From: Alistipes sp. An66
GTDB lineage: Bacteria > Bacteroidota > Bacteroidia > Bacteroidales > Rikenellaceae
DNA: 64,000 nucleotides
Assembly (NCBI RefSeq): GCF_002161445.1
Contig: NZ_NFHT01000010.1
Span: forward strand, 1-64,000
Direction: 5' to 3'
A program made the position numbers and the translations under genes. Position 1 is the stretch's first letter, and each line of letters begins with the position of its first letter. A model generated the notes under the pieces. It worked only from the letters and a program-made list of their open reading frames with translations. It was not told where the DNA came from and searched no databases. This document shows positions 52,682-61,545 of this stretch, one piece after another.

Positions 52682-54229
52682 ATGTATACCACCATTCTTA
52701 TTGCCTGCATCTCTGCGGTGGTTGCCGTGGTGGTTTACGCGCTCGTCACCAACTTCGTGGTCAAGAACTCGATCCGGAAACGGCGCGAAACCGCACTCAA
52801 AGAGGCCGAAGCAGAGGCCGAGATGATCAAGAAGGAGAGAATCCTTCAGGCCAAGGAGAAATTCATCCAGCTCAAAAGCGAATACGACCGGCAGGTCAAC
52901 GAACGCAACCAGAAACTCAACCAGAGCGAACAGCGCGCCAAACAGCTCGAACAGAACCTCCAGAACAAGGAACGCGAACTGGATAACAAGATCCGCGAGA
53001 ACGACCGGGTCAAGGAACACATGCAGAACCAGTTGCAGCTGCTCGAACACAAGAAGGAGGAGATCGACCAGGTGCGCCGCGAACAGAACGTACGGCTCGA
53101 ACAGATCTCCGGAATGAGCGCCGAAGAGGCCAAGAACATCCTCATGGAGAACATGAAGGCCGAAGCCAAGACCGAAGCCGCCGCCTATATCAACGAAACC
53201 ATCGAGGAGGCCAAGATGACCGCCACGAAAGAGGCCAAACGAATCATCGTGGCCTCGATCCAGCGCGTTGCGACGGAAACAGCCATCGAGAATGCCGTAA
53301 CCGTCTTCAACATCGAGAGCGACGAGGTCAAGGGACGCATCATCGGTCGCGAAGGCCGCAACATCCGCGCGCTGGAAGCCGCAACCGGCATCGAGATCAT
53401 CGTCGACGACACCCCCGAGGCGATCATCCTCTCGGGATTCGACCCCGTGCGCCGCGAAATCGCGCGACTGGCACTCCACCAGCTCGTCACCGACGGCCGC
53501 ATCCATCCCGCACGCATCGAGGAGGTCGTGGCAAAGGTCCAGAAGCAGATCGAGGAGGAGATCGTCGAGGTCGGGAAGCGCACAGCCATCGACCTCGGAA
53601 TCCACGGACTACATCCCGAAATGATCCGGCTCATCGGCAAGATGAAATACCGCTCCTCCTACGGACAGAACCTTCTGCAACACGCCCGCGAAACGGCAAA
53701 TCTCGCAGGGATCATGGCCGCCGAGCTGGGACTCAACCCCAAGATCGCACGGCGGGCCGGTCTGCTGCACGACATCGGCAAGGTGCCCGACGACGAACCC
53801 GAACTCCCGCACGCAATCATCGGCATGAAACTCGCCGAGAAATACAAGGAGAAGCCCGAAGTCTGCAACGCCATCGGAGCGCACCACGACGAGGTGGAGA
53901 TGTCGTCGCTCATCGCGCCGATCATCCAGGTCTGCGATGCCATCTCCGGAGCACGCCCCGGAGCACGCCGCGAGGTCGTCGAGAGCTACATCAAGCGGCT
54001 CAAAGAGATGGAGGACATCGCGCTGTCGTACCCCGGCGTCGTGAAGACCTACGCCATCCAGGCCGGGCGCGAGCTGCGCGTGATCGTCGGCGCCGACAAA
54101 CTCTCGGACCAGGAGTCGGAGGGACTTTCGCACGACATTGCCAAAAAGATCCAGGACGAGATGACCTATCCCGGACAGGTGAAGATCACCGTCATCCGCG
54201 AAACCCGCGCCGTCGCCTACGCAAAATAA
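52682..54229 (+). CDS. rny: Ribonuclease Y
   Basis: This 515-residue endoribonuclease starts mRNA decay at the membrane. One N-terminal membrane helix (residues about 4-24) is followed by a long coiled coil (to about 190), the KH domain with [27 protein letters not shown], and the HD domain with [18 protein letters not shown] and [10 protein letters not shown]. The C-terminal domain ends [16 protein letters not shown]. Length and order are standard. A terminator lies at 54262-54293. Confidence 0.95.
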   Translation: MYTTILIACISAVVAVVVYALVTNFVVKNSIRKRRETALKEAEAEAEMIKKERILQAKEKFIQLKSEYDRQVNERNQKLNQSEQRAKQLEQNLQNKERELDNKIRENDRVKEHMQNQLQLLEHKKEEIDQVRREQNVRLEQISGMSAEEAKNILMENMKAEAKTEAAAYINETIEEAKMTATKEAKRIIVASIQRVATETAIENAVTVFNIESDEVKGRIIGREGRNIRALEAATGIEIIVDDTPEAIILSGFDPVRREIARLALHQLVTDGRIHPARIEEVVAKVQKQIEEEIVEVGKRTAIDLGIHGLHPEMIRLIGKMKYRSSYGQNLLQHARETANLAGIMAAELGLNPKIARRAGLLHDIGKVPDDEPELPHAIIGMKLAEKYKEKPEVCNAIGAHHDEVEMSSLIAPIIQVCDAISGARPGARREVVESYIKRLKEMEDIALSYPGVVKTYAIQAGRELRVIVGADKLSDQESEGLSHDIAKKIQDEMTYPGQVKITVIRETRAVAYAK

Positions 54230-54261
54230 GGTACGGAGAAGCGGCAAACAGCATCCCAACG

Positions 54262-54293
54262 AAATCCTCCGGGAATTCCCCGGAGGATTTTTT
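54262..54293 (+). terminator. Terminator of rny
   Basis: AAATCCTCCGGG (54262-54273) pairs with CCCGGAGGATTT (54279-54290), followed by T. Confidence 0.85.
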
Positions 54294-54307
54294 CCGAACA
54301 AGCGCCC

Positions 54308-54958
54308 ATGAATCCGGGACTCAAACGCTATATCGAACGGGAGATCATTCCGCGTTACGAACACTTCGACCGGGCACACGACGTCGGACACGTCCGCACG
54401 GTCATCGCCCGCAGTCTCGAACTGGCGGCCCGATACGAAGTCGACGCCGACATGGTCTACGCGATCGCGGCCTACCACGACACGGGACTGGTCAACGGAC
54501 GCGAGAACCACCACCTCGATGCCGGACGGATCCTCGCTGCGGACCGCGAACTGCGCCGCTGGTTCTCGGAGGAGCAGATCCGGACGATGCGCGAGGCGGT
54601 GGAGGACCACCGCGCCTCGTCGAAGAACGCCCCGCGGTCGATCTACGGACGGATCGTTGCCGAAGCCGACCGGGTCATTGATCCGGCGACGATCATCCGA
54701 CGCACGGTGCAGTACGGACTGGACCACTGCCCCGAACTCGATCGCGAGGGACATTTCGCGCGCTGCCTCGAACACCTGCACAACAAATACGCCGAAGGCG
54801 GCTATCTGAAACTCTGGATTCCCGAATCGGAGAATGCCCGGCGGTTGGAAGCCCTGCGTGAGGTGATCCGCGACCCGGAACGGATCCGCAAGGCTTTCGA
54901 CGAAGCATTCGATGCCGAAACCGCGAAACCGCCCCTCCCGGAGCCTGAAAAACGATAG
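54308..54958 (+). CDS. HD domain phosphohydrolase
   Basis: This 216-residue protein has the HD superfamily metal motifs: H near residue 24 (FDRAHDVGHVRTVI), the paired YHDTG near residue 57, and a later His/Asp (EDHRASS). The frame opens at ATG 54308, just after the rny terminator. Family members hydrolyse nucleotides or related phosphates, but no substrate can be named. The C-terminal tail is Pro/Glu-rich. It may be read through from rny. Confidence 0.85.
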   Translation: MNPGLKRYIEREIIPRYEHFDRAHDVGHVRTVIARSLELAARYEVDADMVYAIAAYHDTGLVNGRENHHLDAGRILAADRELRRWFSEEQIRTMREAVEDHRASSKNAPRSIYGRIVAEADRVIDPATIIRRTVQYGLDHCPELDREGHFARCLEHLHNKYAEGGYLKLWIPESENARRLEALREVIRDPERIRKAFDEAFDAETAKPPLPEPEKR

Positions 54959-55003
54959 CACCGGGCTGCACGCAAGGCCGCCCGTCATCACACGGACACA
55001 ACG

Positions 55004-55038
55004 AAAGTCCCCGACTTCTTGCAGGAATCGGGGGCTTT
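55004..55038. terminator. Terminator between convergent genes
   Basis: AAAGTCCCCGACTTC pairs with GAATCGGGGGCTTT (a wobble and a bulge) around TTGCAG. It separates the HD-protein gene from the minus-strand gene ending at 55069. Confidence 0.7.
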
Positions 55039-55068
55039 GCATCTATTGCGCCAACGCGCCTTCAATCT

Positions 55069-56037
55069 TTACTCGGCGTCGTGCGGGAAGTACTTCATGT
55101 ACTGCACACGCTGGTAGAATTCGCCTTCCGAAGAGCCGTAGTCCATGCGTCCGCGGAACGACGACAGCGTATCGAAGCCGTGGCGCGCGGCCCACTCGTC
55201 GATGAACGACCCGATCTGGCCGATCACCTCGTAGCCGTGTTTGTGGATCGCCGTGCAGAGCTGAACCGCCGAAGCGCCGCACAGCAGCGCCTTGACCGCT
55301 GCCGCTCCGTCGTGCACGCCCGTCGAGACCGAGATGTCCAGCTGCGGAAGGGCATGCGAACAAAGGGCCGTGCTGCGCAGCACGTGACGCAACTCCGTCG
55401 GCTGGCTGAACGGATCCGCCGGCTGGAACGTCAGTTTCTCGATGTCGATGTCCGGCTCGAAAAAGCGGTTGAACAGCACAACGCCCTTCGCACCGCGGGC
55501 CAGCAGCGTGTCGCACGTCGAGAGTACGTTCGTCAGGCGCATCGGCAGCTTCACCGACACCGGAATCGTAACCGCCGCACACACCTTGCGCACGATGTCC
55601 GCATAGTGCTGCTCGATCTCCGCGGCCGAAGCCCGGCGGTCGGTCGGAAGCAGGAAGATGTTCAGTTCCAGCGCCGAAGCCCCGGCGGCCTGCATCGACG
55701 TCGCATAGTCGATCCACGCATCGCCCGAACCCACGCAGTTGATGCTCCCGATCACCGGAACGCCCGTCTTCGCGGCATCGGCGACGAGTTGCAGCAACTC
55801 GGCCTTGTAGGCGTCGCCCAGGTAGCGTTCGAGATACTCGCCCGCATCGCCGTAACCCTCCATCTTGTCCAGCGAAGCCGCCTGGCGGTAGATCTGCTCC
55901 TCGAAGATCGACTTCAACACCACGGCTCCCGCACCCGCACGGACGCACGACTCGATATGGGAGAGGGTCGACGTATAGGGCGAACTGCTCACGATCACGG
56001 GACTCGACAGTTCCAGCCCCAGATATTCGGTTTTCAT
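55069..56037 (-). CDS. Dihydroorotate dehydrogenase-like flavoprotein
   Basis: This 322-residue TIM-barrel protein resembles class 1 dihydroorotate dehydrogenases: MKTEYLGLELSSPVIVSSSPYTST, SIFEEQIYRQAASLD, IGSINCVGSGDAWIDYATSMQAAGASALELNIFLLP, and SVKLPMRLTNVL. The class 1 NLSCPN signature is replaced by LELNIFLLPTDRR, so orotate formation is doubtful. The genome also has a true pyrD at 40985. It may use another substrate. ATG 56037 is the start, and the gene lies 20 bases downstream of gcvT. Confidence 0.85.
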   Translation of the reverse strand: MKTEYLGLELSSPVIVSSSPYTSTLSHIESCVRAGAGAVVLKSIFEEQIYRQAASLDKMEGYGDAGEYLERYLGDAYKAELLQLVADAAKTGVPVIGSINCVGSGDAWIDYATSMQAAGASALELNIFLLPTDRRASAAEIEQHYADIVRKVCAAVTIPVSVKLPMRLTNVLSTCDTLLARGAKGVVLFNRFFEPDIDIEKLTFQPADPFSQPTELRHVLRSTALCSHALPQLDISVSTGVHDGAAAVKALLCGASAVQLCTAIHKHGYEVIGQIGSFIDEWAARHGFDTLSSFRGRMDYGSSEGEFYQRVQYMKYFPHDAE

Positions 56038-56057
56038 GATTTTGCGTATTTGGTTCG

Positions 56058-57161
56058 TTAAACAAAAGGTATCTTGACCACTTCGGCCTTCACGGGCTTC
56101 TCGCGGATGACGACCGCAACCTCCGTACCGGGTTTCGCATACGCCGAAGCCACGTAGCCCAGCGCCACGCCCGTTTTCAGGCAGGGCGACATCGTACCGG
56201 AGGTTACATGCCCGATCTCCGTGCCGTCCGGAGCCGCCAGCCGGTAGCCGTGACGCGGAATCCCGCGCTCGACCATCTTCAATCCCACGAGCTTGCGCGT
56301 CAGCCCTTCGGCCTTCTGACGTTCCAGCAGCGGACGGTCGATGAAATCCTTCCCTTCGGCGAACTTCGTGATCCAGCCCAGGCCCGCTTCCAGCGGCGAG
56401 GTCCCGTCGTCGATGTCGTTGCCGTAGAGGCAGAAGCCCTTTTCCAGACGCAGCGTGTCGCGCGCCCCGAGTCCGATGTTTTTCAGTCCGTACCCGGCCC
56501 CGGCCTCCCAGAGCGCTTTCCAGAGTTTTGCGCCGTCCTCGTTGGCCACGTAGATCTCGCACCCCCCGGCGCCCGTATAGCCCGTGATCGAGAGGATCGC
56601 CCGGCAGCCGGCAACCTCCATCTTCCGGAAGGTATAGTACTCCATCTCCTCGACCGGTTCCGCGCACATCTTCTGCACGATCTTCATCGCCAGAGGTCCC
56701 TGCACGGCCAGCTGGCAGATCTCGTCCGAAGCGTTGTAGAGCTCCTTGCCCGGACCTGCCTCCATGCCGAACTCCGCGCGCCCCACGGCGCAGATATGCG
56801 CCCAGTCCTTGTCGATGTTCGCCGCATTGACGCACAGCATGTAGGTCTCGGCGTCGATCCGGTAGACCAGAATGTCGTCCACGATCCCCCCGCGGCCGTT
56901 CGGCATGCACGAATACTGCACCTTCCCGTCGTAGAGCTTCGCCACGTCGTTCGTCGTGATGCGCTGCAACAGCGCCTCCGCTTTCGGGCCCTTGACCCAG
57001 ATCTCGCCCATGTGGCTCACGTCGAAAACGCCGGCGCCCTGACGCACGGTCAGATGCTCGTCGGTGATGCCCGTGAACTCGATGGGCATGTTGTAGCCGG
57101 CGAATTCGGCCATTTTGGCCCCCGCGGCAATGTGATAATCGGTAAATACGGTGGTTTTCAT
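56058..57161 (-). CDS. gcvT: Aminomethyltransferase (glycine cleavage T protein)
   Basis: This 367-residue tetrahydrofolate enzyme releases ammonia and methylene-tetrahydrofolate from the aminomethyl-lipoyl H protein. MAEFAGYNMPIEFTGI, FDVSHMGEIWVKG, ARDTLRLEKGFCLYGNDIDD, and CLKTGVALGYVASAYAKPG are family features. The other glycine cleavage genes are not in the window. No glycine riboswitch is visible in the 15-base upstream gap. Confidence 0.95.
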   Translation of the reverse strand: MKTTVFTDYHIAAGAKMAEFAGYNMPIEFTGITDEHLTVRQGAGVFDVSHMGEIWVKGPKAEALLQRITTNDVAKLYDGKVQYSCMPNGRGGIVDDILVYRIDAETYMLCVNAANIDKDWAHICAVGRAEFGMEAGPGKELYNASDEICQLAVQGPLAMKIVQKMCAEPVEEMEYYTFRKMEVAGCRAILSITGYTGAGGCEIYVANEDGAKLWKALWEAGAGYGLKNIGLGARDTLRLEKGFCLYGNDIDDGTSPLEAGLGWITKFAEGKDFIDRPLLERQKAEGLTRKLVGLKMVERGIPRHGYRLAAPDGTEIGHVTSGTMSPCLKTGVALGYVASAYAKPGTEVAVVIREKPVKAEVVKIPFV

Positions 57162-57176
57162 ATCGGTTGGTTGGTG

Positions 57177-58382
57177 TTATTCACGGCGTTTGACGCCCAG
57201 ACGCGGGCAGCGGTGGAACTCCTTCGTGCGGTCGAACAGGTAGCGGTACGTCGTATGCACCTTGTGTCGCGTCGCGCAGACGTAGGTCTCGATCATCCGG
57301 TTCATCACCGGGTTGAAATCCCCGATCCACGCCAGCTCCATCGTCTTGTAGGGGTTTTTCGTCAGCTCCAGGAACTCGTAGTACTTCACCATGATCGCCG
57401 ACTCCACACCCTTGCCGTGGAACTCCGGCGTGATCCCGAAGATGATCCCGAAGATCCGGTCGCACGACTTGCGCACTTTCAGATCCCACATCAGCCGCAG
57501 CTTCTGCCACAGCCCGAACTTGCCGTTGAACTTCCCGATCAGACGGTTCAGGTCCGGGACCGTGATGAAGAAGCCGATCGGCTCGTCGTTGAAATAGGCG
57601 AAGAAGATGATGTTCGGGTCGATGATCGGCTTCATCTCGCGGACCATCGCCAGCGCCTCCTCCTGCGACATCGGACGAACGCCCGAAAAGAGCGCCCACG
57701 CCTTGTTGTAGATCACCCGGAAGCTCTCGGCGGCCTCTTCCAGATTCTTCATGTCGATCGTCTCGACCCGGTAGCCCGGAACCGTATAGAGCCGCTCGGC
57801 CCGCGCGAAGATCTGCTTGTTCGCCTCCGAATTGTTCACCCGCCAGATGAAGCTGTGCTGGTTGAAGTAGTTCCGGAAACCGTAATTCTCGAACAGATCC
57901 TTGTAGTAGGGCGGGTTGTAGGGGTTCTTGTACAGCGGCTGGAACTCGTAGCCCTCGACCAGAAGACCCCACCAGTCGCGCCGCTGCCCGAAGTTGATCG
58001 GTCCGTCCATCGCCTCCATGCCGCGGCTCGCCAGCCACATCCGCGCGGCGTCGAACAGCATGTCGGCCACCCGCTGGTCGTCGATCGACTCGAAGAAACC
58101 GCAGCCGCCCGTCGGCTGCTCCTCGATGGCGGCCTTTTCGCGGTTGTAGAACGCTGCGATGCGGCCCACGACCTCGCCGCGCGAATCGCGCACCACCCAC
58201 CGGATCGCCTCGCCGTCGGCAAACAGCTCGTTCCGCGCAGGATCGAACACCTCCAACACATCCTGGTCCAGCGGGCAGACCCAGTTGCGGTTGCCCTTGT
58301 AGATCCGTTTCGGCAGGTTCAGCCACTCCCGCTCGACGGCCGGCGTCGTCACCTCCTGCAACGTATATTTCTCCTGATTCAT
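57177..58382 (-). CDS. GNAT-fold family protein, substrate unknown
   Basis: This 401-residue cytoplasmic protein has an N-terminal NRNWVCPLDQDVLEVFDPARN and a GNAT-like core. Typical stretches are IRWVVRDSRGEVVGRIAAFYN, INFGQRRDWWGLLVEGYEFQPLYKNPYNPPYYKDLFENYGF, FFAYFNDEPIGFFI, and GVESAIMVKYYEFLELTKN. Such proteins occur widely in Bacteroidota and are labelled N-acetyltransferase-like or YghO-like. The acyl acceptor is unknown. It starts 15 bases before gcvT and may be co-transcribed with it. Confidence 0.78.
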   Translation of the reverse strand: MNQEKYTLQEVTTPAVEREWLNLPKRIYKGNRNWVCPLDQDVLEVFDPARNELFADGEAIRWVVRDSRGEVVGRIAAFYNREKAAIEEQPTGGCGFFESIDDQRVADMLFDAARMWLASRGMEAMDGPINFGQRRDWWGLLVEGYEFQPLYKNPYNPPYYKDLFENYGFRNYFNQHSFIWRVNNSEANKQIFARAERLYTVPGYRVETIDMKNLEEAAESFRVIYNKAWALFSGVRPMSQEEALAMVREMKPIIDPNIIFFAYFNDEPIGFFITVPDLNRLIGKFNGKFGLWQKLRLMWDLKVRKSCDRIFGIIFGITPEFHGKGVESAIMVKYYEFLELTKNPYKTMELAWIGDFNPVMNRMIETYVCATRHKVHTTYRYLFDRTKEFHRCPRLGVKRRE

Positions 58383-58414
58383 GACTATGGGTTATTTTCC
58401 TTGTTTCCGATTTT

Positions 58415-58443
58415 CAAAGGTAACAATTTTTTCCTTATTTTTG
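58415..58443. promoter_or_regulatory. Divergent promoters for the GNAT-like gene and the receiver/PEP-synthase gene
   Basis: TACCTTTG on the minus strand (58415-58422) and TATTTTTG on the plus strand (58436-58443) are 13 bases apart. The plus start at 58469 and the minus start at 58382 both fit. Confidence 0.65.
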
Positions 58444-58468
58444 TTCATCTATCAAATTTCGAATCCGA

Positions 58469-61450
58469 ATGAACAAAAGCCTCGAACAGTACATGCCCGA
58501 CGGGAGCAAACTCCCCTATCGTTTCATGAAATACAGGATCCACAAAATCCTGCTCGTCTGTTGCAGTTACGACGGCTACATCCTCGAGGAGGACGGACAC
58601 ATCGAATCCCAGATCAACCAGGAGTACATCGACCTCAACATGTCGAACCCGCCGTCGCTGACGCGCGTCAGCTCCACGGCCGAGGCCCTCGAAGCCCTGC
58701 GCGAGGACGACTCCTACGACTTCATCCTCACGATGTACAACGTCGGGGAGCCCGACGTCTTCCAGTTCGCCAAGATCGTCAAGGAGCGACACCCCAACAC
58801 CCCCGTGGCGCTGCTCACCTCCTTCTCGAAGGACATCTACCGCCGCATCGAGGAGCAGGACCATTCGGGTCTCGACTACATCTTCTCCTGGCACGGAAAC
58901 ACGGACCTGATCATCGGTATCATCAAGCTCATCGAGGACAAGATGAACGCCGACGAGGACATCCTCGAAGGCGGCGTGCAGGCCATCCTTCTGGTCGAGG
59001 ACTCGATCCGCTTCTACTCGACCTACCTGCCCGAGCTCTACAAGCTGATCCTGCTCCAAAACACCGAGTTCCTCAAAGACGCCTTCAACGAGCAGCAGCA
59101 GGTCCTCCGCAAACGCGCCCGGCCCAAGATCCTCCTCGCCCGCTGCTACGACGAGGCTGCCGAGCTCTACGACCGATACCGCAAGAACCTTCTCGGCGTG
59201 ATCTCCGACGTGGGCTTCGTCCTCCACCGCGACGACCCCTCGGAAAGCGAGAAACTCGACGCCGGAATCGACCTCTGCCGACGGATCAAGGAGGACAACC
59301 CCCTGATGCCCGTGCTGCTGCAATCCTCCCAGACCTCCTTCGAGGAGCAGGCCCGCGCTCTCGGCGCCGGATTCATCGCCAAGAACTCCAAGACGCTCCT
59401 CTCCCAGTTGAGCGAATACATCGCCAAGGAGTTCGCGTTCGGAGACTTCGTCTTCGAGGACCCCGAAACCGGAGCCGAGATCGGACGCGCCAAGGACCTC
59501 ACGCAGATGCAGCAGATGATCGCCTCGATCCCCGACGACGCCTTCGAGTTCCACACCTCCCAGAACCACCTCTCCAAGTGGTTGTACTCCCGCGGCCTCT
59601 TCCCGCTGGCAGCCTCGATCCGCCAGTACAACAAGAGCCACTTCACGTCGGTCGAGGAGCACCGCCGCGTGCTCGTGAACCTCATCCGCGACTACCGCAC
59701 GCTCCTCGGACAGGGCGTCGTCGCGCGCTTCGACCCCGAGACCTACTCCGACGCCGTGGCCTTCGCCCGCATCGGCGAGGGTTCGCTCGGCGGAAAGGCC
59801 CGCGGCCTGGCCTTCATGAACTCCATGCTCATGAAGCACCGCCAGTACGACAAGCACGAAAACGTCCGCATCATGATCCCCCGTTCGGTGGTCATCGCCA
59901 CCGAGTACTTCGACGAGTTCATCCGCCGCAACGGCCTGGAATACATCATCTCGCAGGACTTCTCCGACGAGGAGGTCCTCTCGGAGTTCGTCTCCTCGAC
60001 CGTCCCGCAGCGCCTCCAACAGGAGCTCAAAGCCTACATCCGCACCGTCCGCACACCGCTCGCCGTGCGCTCCTCCTCCAAGCTCGAAGACTCCCACTAC
60101 CAGCCCTTCGCCGGGATCTACTCCACCTACATGATCCCCTACGCCGACAACGAGGACCAGATGCTGCGCCTGCTGCTGCGCGCCGTCAAGAGCGTCTACG
60201 CCTCGGTCTACTTCGCCGCGTCGAGGGCCTACATCACCACCTCGCAGAACCTCATCTCCGAGGAGAAGATGGCCGTCATCATCCAGGAGGTCTGCGGCAC
60301 GGAGCAGAACGGACTCTGGTTCCCGACCTGCTCGGGCGTCGCACGCTCGATCAACTACTACCCCATCGGCGACGAACACGCCTCCGACGGCGTCTGCAAC
60401 GTCGCCATGGGCCTCGGGAAACTCGTCGTCGACGGCGGCCGCACCCTCCGCTTCTCGCCCCGATATCCGCAGAAGGTCCTCCAAACCTCCACGCCGGAGC
60501 TCGCGTTGAGCGAGACCCAGACCGAAGTCCTCGCCCTCAGCATGCGCCCCGAGGAGTTCCGCACCTCGATCGACGACGCCGTGAACCTCCACCGGTTGAG
60601 CCTGCGCGAAATCGACGGATACCGCAACGCCCGCTTCGTCTGCTCGGTCTGGGACCGCGAGAACGAACGCATCTCCGACAGCCCGTTCGACCGCGGACGC
60701 CGGGTTATCACGTTCAACAATATCTTGAAATACAACACATTCCCTCTGGCCGAAATCATCTCGGACATCCTCCGCATGGGCGCCGAGGAGATGCGCTGTC
60801 CCGTGGAGGTGGAGTTCGCCGTCAACATGGACGTCGCACCCGGCCAGCAGCAGATCTTCAACCTGCTGCAAATCCGCCCCATCATCGACAATCAGGACAA
60901 CCGCGCCATCGACTGGTCGGCCGAAAACCCCGACCGGGCTCTGATCTATGGTGAACAGGCCCTCGGAATCGGCATGATGGCCGATCTGGCCGACATCATC
61001 TACGTCAAGGACGACGCCTTCGACTCGCTCTCCACCGAAAAGATCGCCGCCGAACTCCTCACGCTGAACAACCGCATGCACGACGAAGGAAGGTCGTACA
61101 TCCTCGTGGGACCCGGACGCTGGGGCTCCTCCGATCCGTTCCTCGGCGTGCCCGTCAAGTGGAACCACATCTCCGAGGCGAAGGTCATCGTCGAGTGCGG
61201 CATCGAGAAGTTCGAGGTCGAACCCTCGCAGGGAACCCACTTCTTCCAGAACGTCACCTCGCTCGGCGTCGGGTATCTGACCATCAGCCCCTTCCGCGGC
61301 GACGGCATCTTCCGCGCCGACCGTCTCGACGCCATGCCCGCCCTCTACGACGGGACCTATCTGCGGCAGGTGCGCTTCGACCGCCCGCTCTGGGTCTGCG
61401 TCGACGGCCGTTCCAACAAGGGAATGATCCGCGAAAATGACGAAGAATGA
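58469..61450 (+). CDS. Two receiver-like domains fused to a PEP-synthase-type ATP-binding domain
   Basis: This 993-residue protein is presumably cytoplasmic. Residues about 26-158 are receiver-like but degenerate, with FILTMYNV where the phosphate-accepting Asp is expected. Residues about 172-320 form a better receiver: AILLVEDS, SDVGF with Asp247 in the acceptor position, LLQSS, and FIAKN with Lys305. Residues about 440-870 match the PEP/pyruvate-binding ATP-grasp domain of PEP synthase: GEGSLGGKARGLAFMNS, TPLAVRSSSKLEDSHYQPFAGIYSTYM, VEVEFAVN, and FNLLQIRPI. The phosphohistidine segment (TxGGxxxHxA) and the PEP-binding barrel are not visible. The C-terminal YILVGPGRWGSSDP and VEPSQGTHFFQN are conserved-looking but unassigned. 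Function is unknown; a signalling-controlled dikinase-like enzyme is one possibility. Confidence 0.85.
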   Translation: MNKSLEQYMPDGSKLPYRFMKYRIHKILLVCCSYDGYILEEDGHIESQINQEYIDLNMSNPPSLTRVSSTAEALEALREDDSYDFILTMYNVGEPDVFQFAKIVKERHPNTPVALLTSFSKDIYRRIEEQDHSGLDYIFSWHGNTDLIIGIIKLIEDKMNADEDILEGGVQAILLVEDSIRFYSTYLPELYKLILLQNTEFLKDAFNEQQQVLRKRARPKILLARCYDEAAELYDRYRKNLLGVISDVGFVLHRDDPSESEKLDAGIDLCRRIKEDNPLMPVLLQSSQTSFEEQARALGAGFIAKNSKTLLSQLSEYIAKEFAFGDFVFEDPETGAEIGRAKDLTQMQQMIASIPDDAFEFHTSQNHLSKWLYSRGLFPLAASIRQYNKSHFTSVEEHRRVLVNLIRDYRTLLGQGVVARFDPETYSDAVAFARIGEGSLGGKARGLAFMNSMLMKHRQYDKHENVRIMIPRSVVIATEYFDEFIRRNGLEYIISQDFSDEEVLSEFVSSTVPQRLQQELKAYIRTVRTPLAVRSSSKLEDSHYQPFAGIYSTYMIPYADNEDQMLRLLLRAVKSVYASVYFAASRAYITTSQNLISEEKMAVIIQEVCGTEQNGLWFPTCSGVARSINYYPIGDEHASDGVCNVAMGLGKLVVDGGRTLRFSPRYPQKVLQTSTPELALSETQTEVLALSMRPEEFRTSIDDAVNLHRLSLREIDGYRNARFVCSVWDRENERISDSPFDRGRRVITFNNILKYNTFPLAEIISDILRMGAEEMRCPVEVEFAVNMDVAPGQQQIFNLLQIRPIIDNQDNRAIDWSAENPDRALIYGEQALGIGMMADLADIIYVKDDAFDSLSTEKIAAELLTLNNRMHDEGRSYILVGPGRWGSSDPFLGVPVKWNHISEAKVIVECGIEKFEVEPSQGTHFFQNVTSLGVGYLTISPFRGDGIFRADRLDAMPALYDGTYLRQVRFDRPLWVCVDGRSNKGMIRENDEE

Positions 61451-61501
61451 AAAATTTTCCGAATTTTTCCAAAAAAGATTACAATCTATAATAAATATTG
61501 C

Positions 61502-61509
61502 TATATTTG
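61502..61509 (+). promoter_or_regulatory. -7 element of gdhA
   Basis: TATATTTG lies 36 bases before the gdhA ATG. The region upstream is A/T-rich without a clean TTTG. Confidence 0.65.
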
Positions 61510-61545
61510 TAACAGAAGAACACAAAACCTTAAAACTTCAATCCT

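Noticed and set aside
57162-57176. Glycine riboswitch upstream of gcvT
   Set aside because: The upstream gap is only 15 bases and preceded by another gene, with no space for an aptamer.
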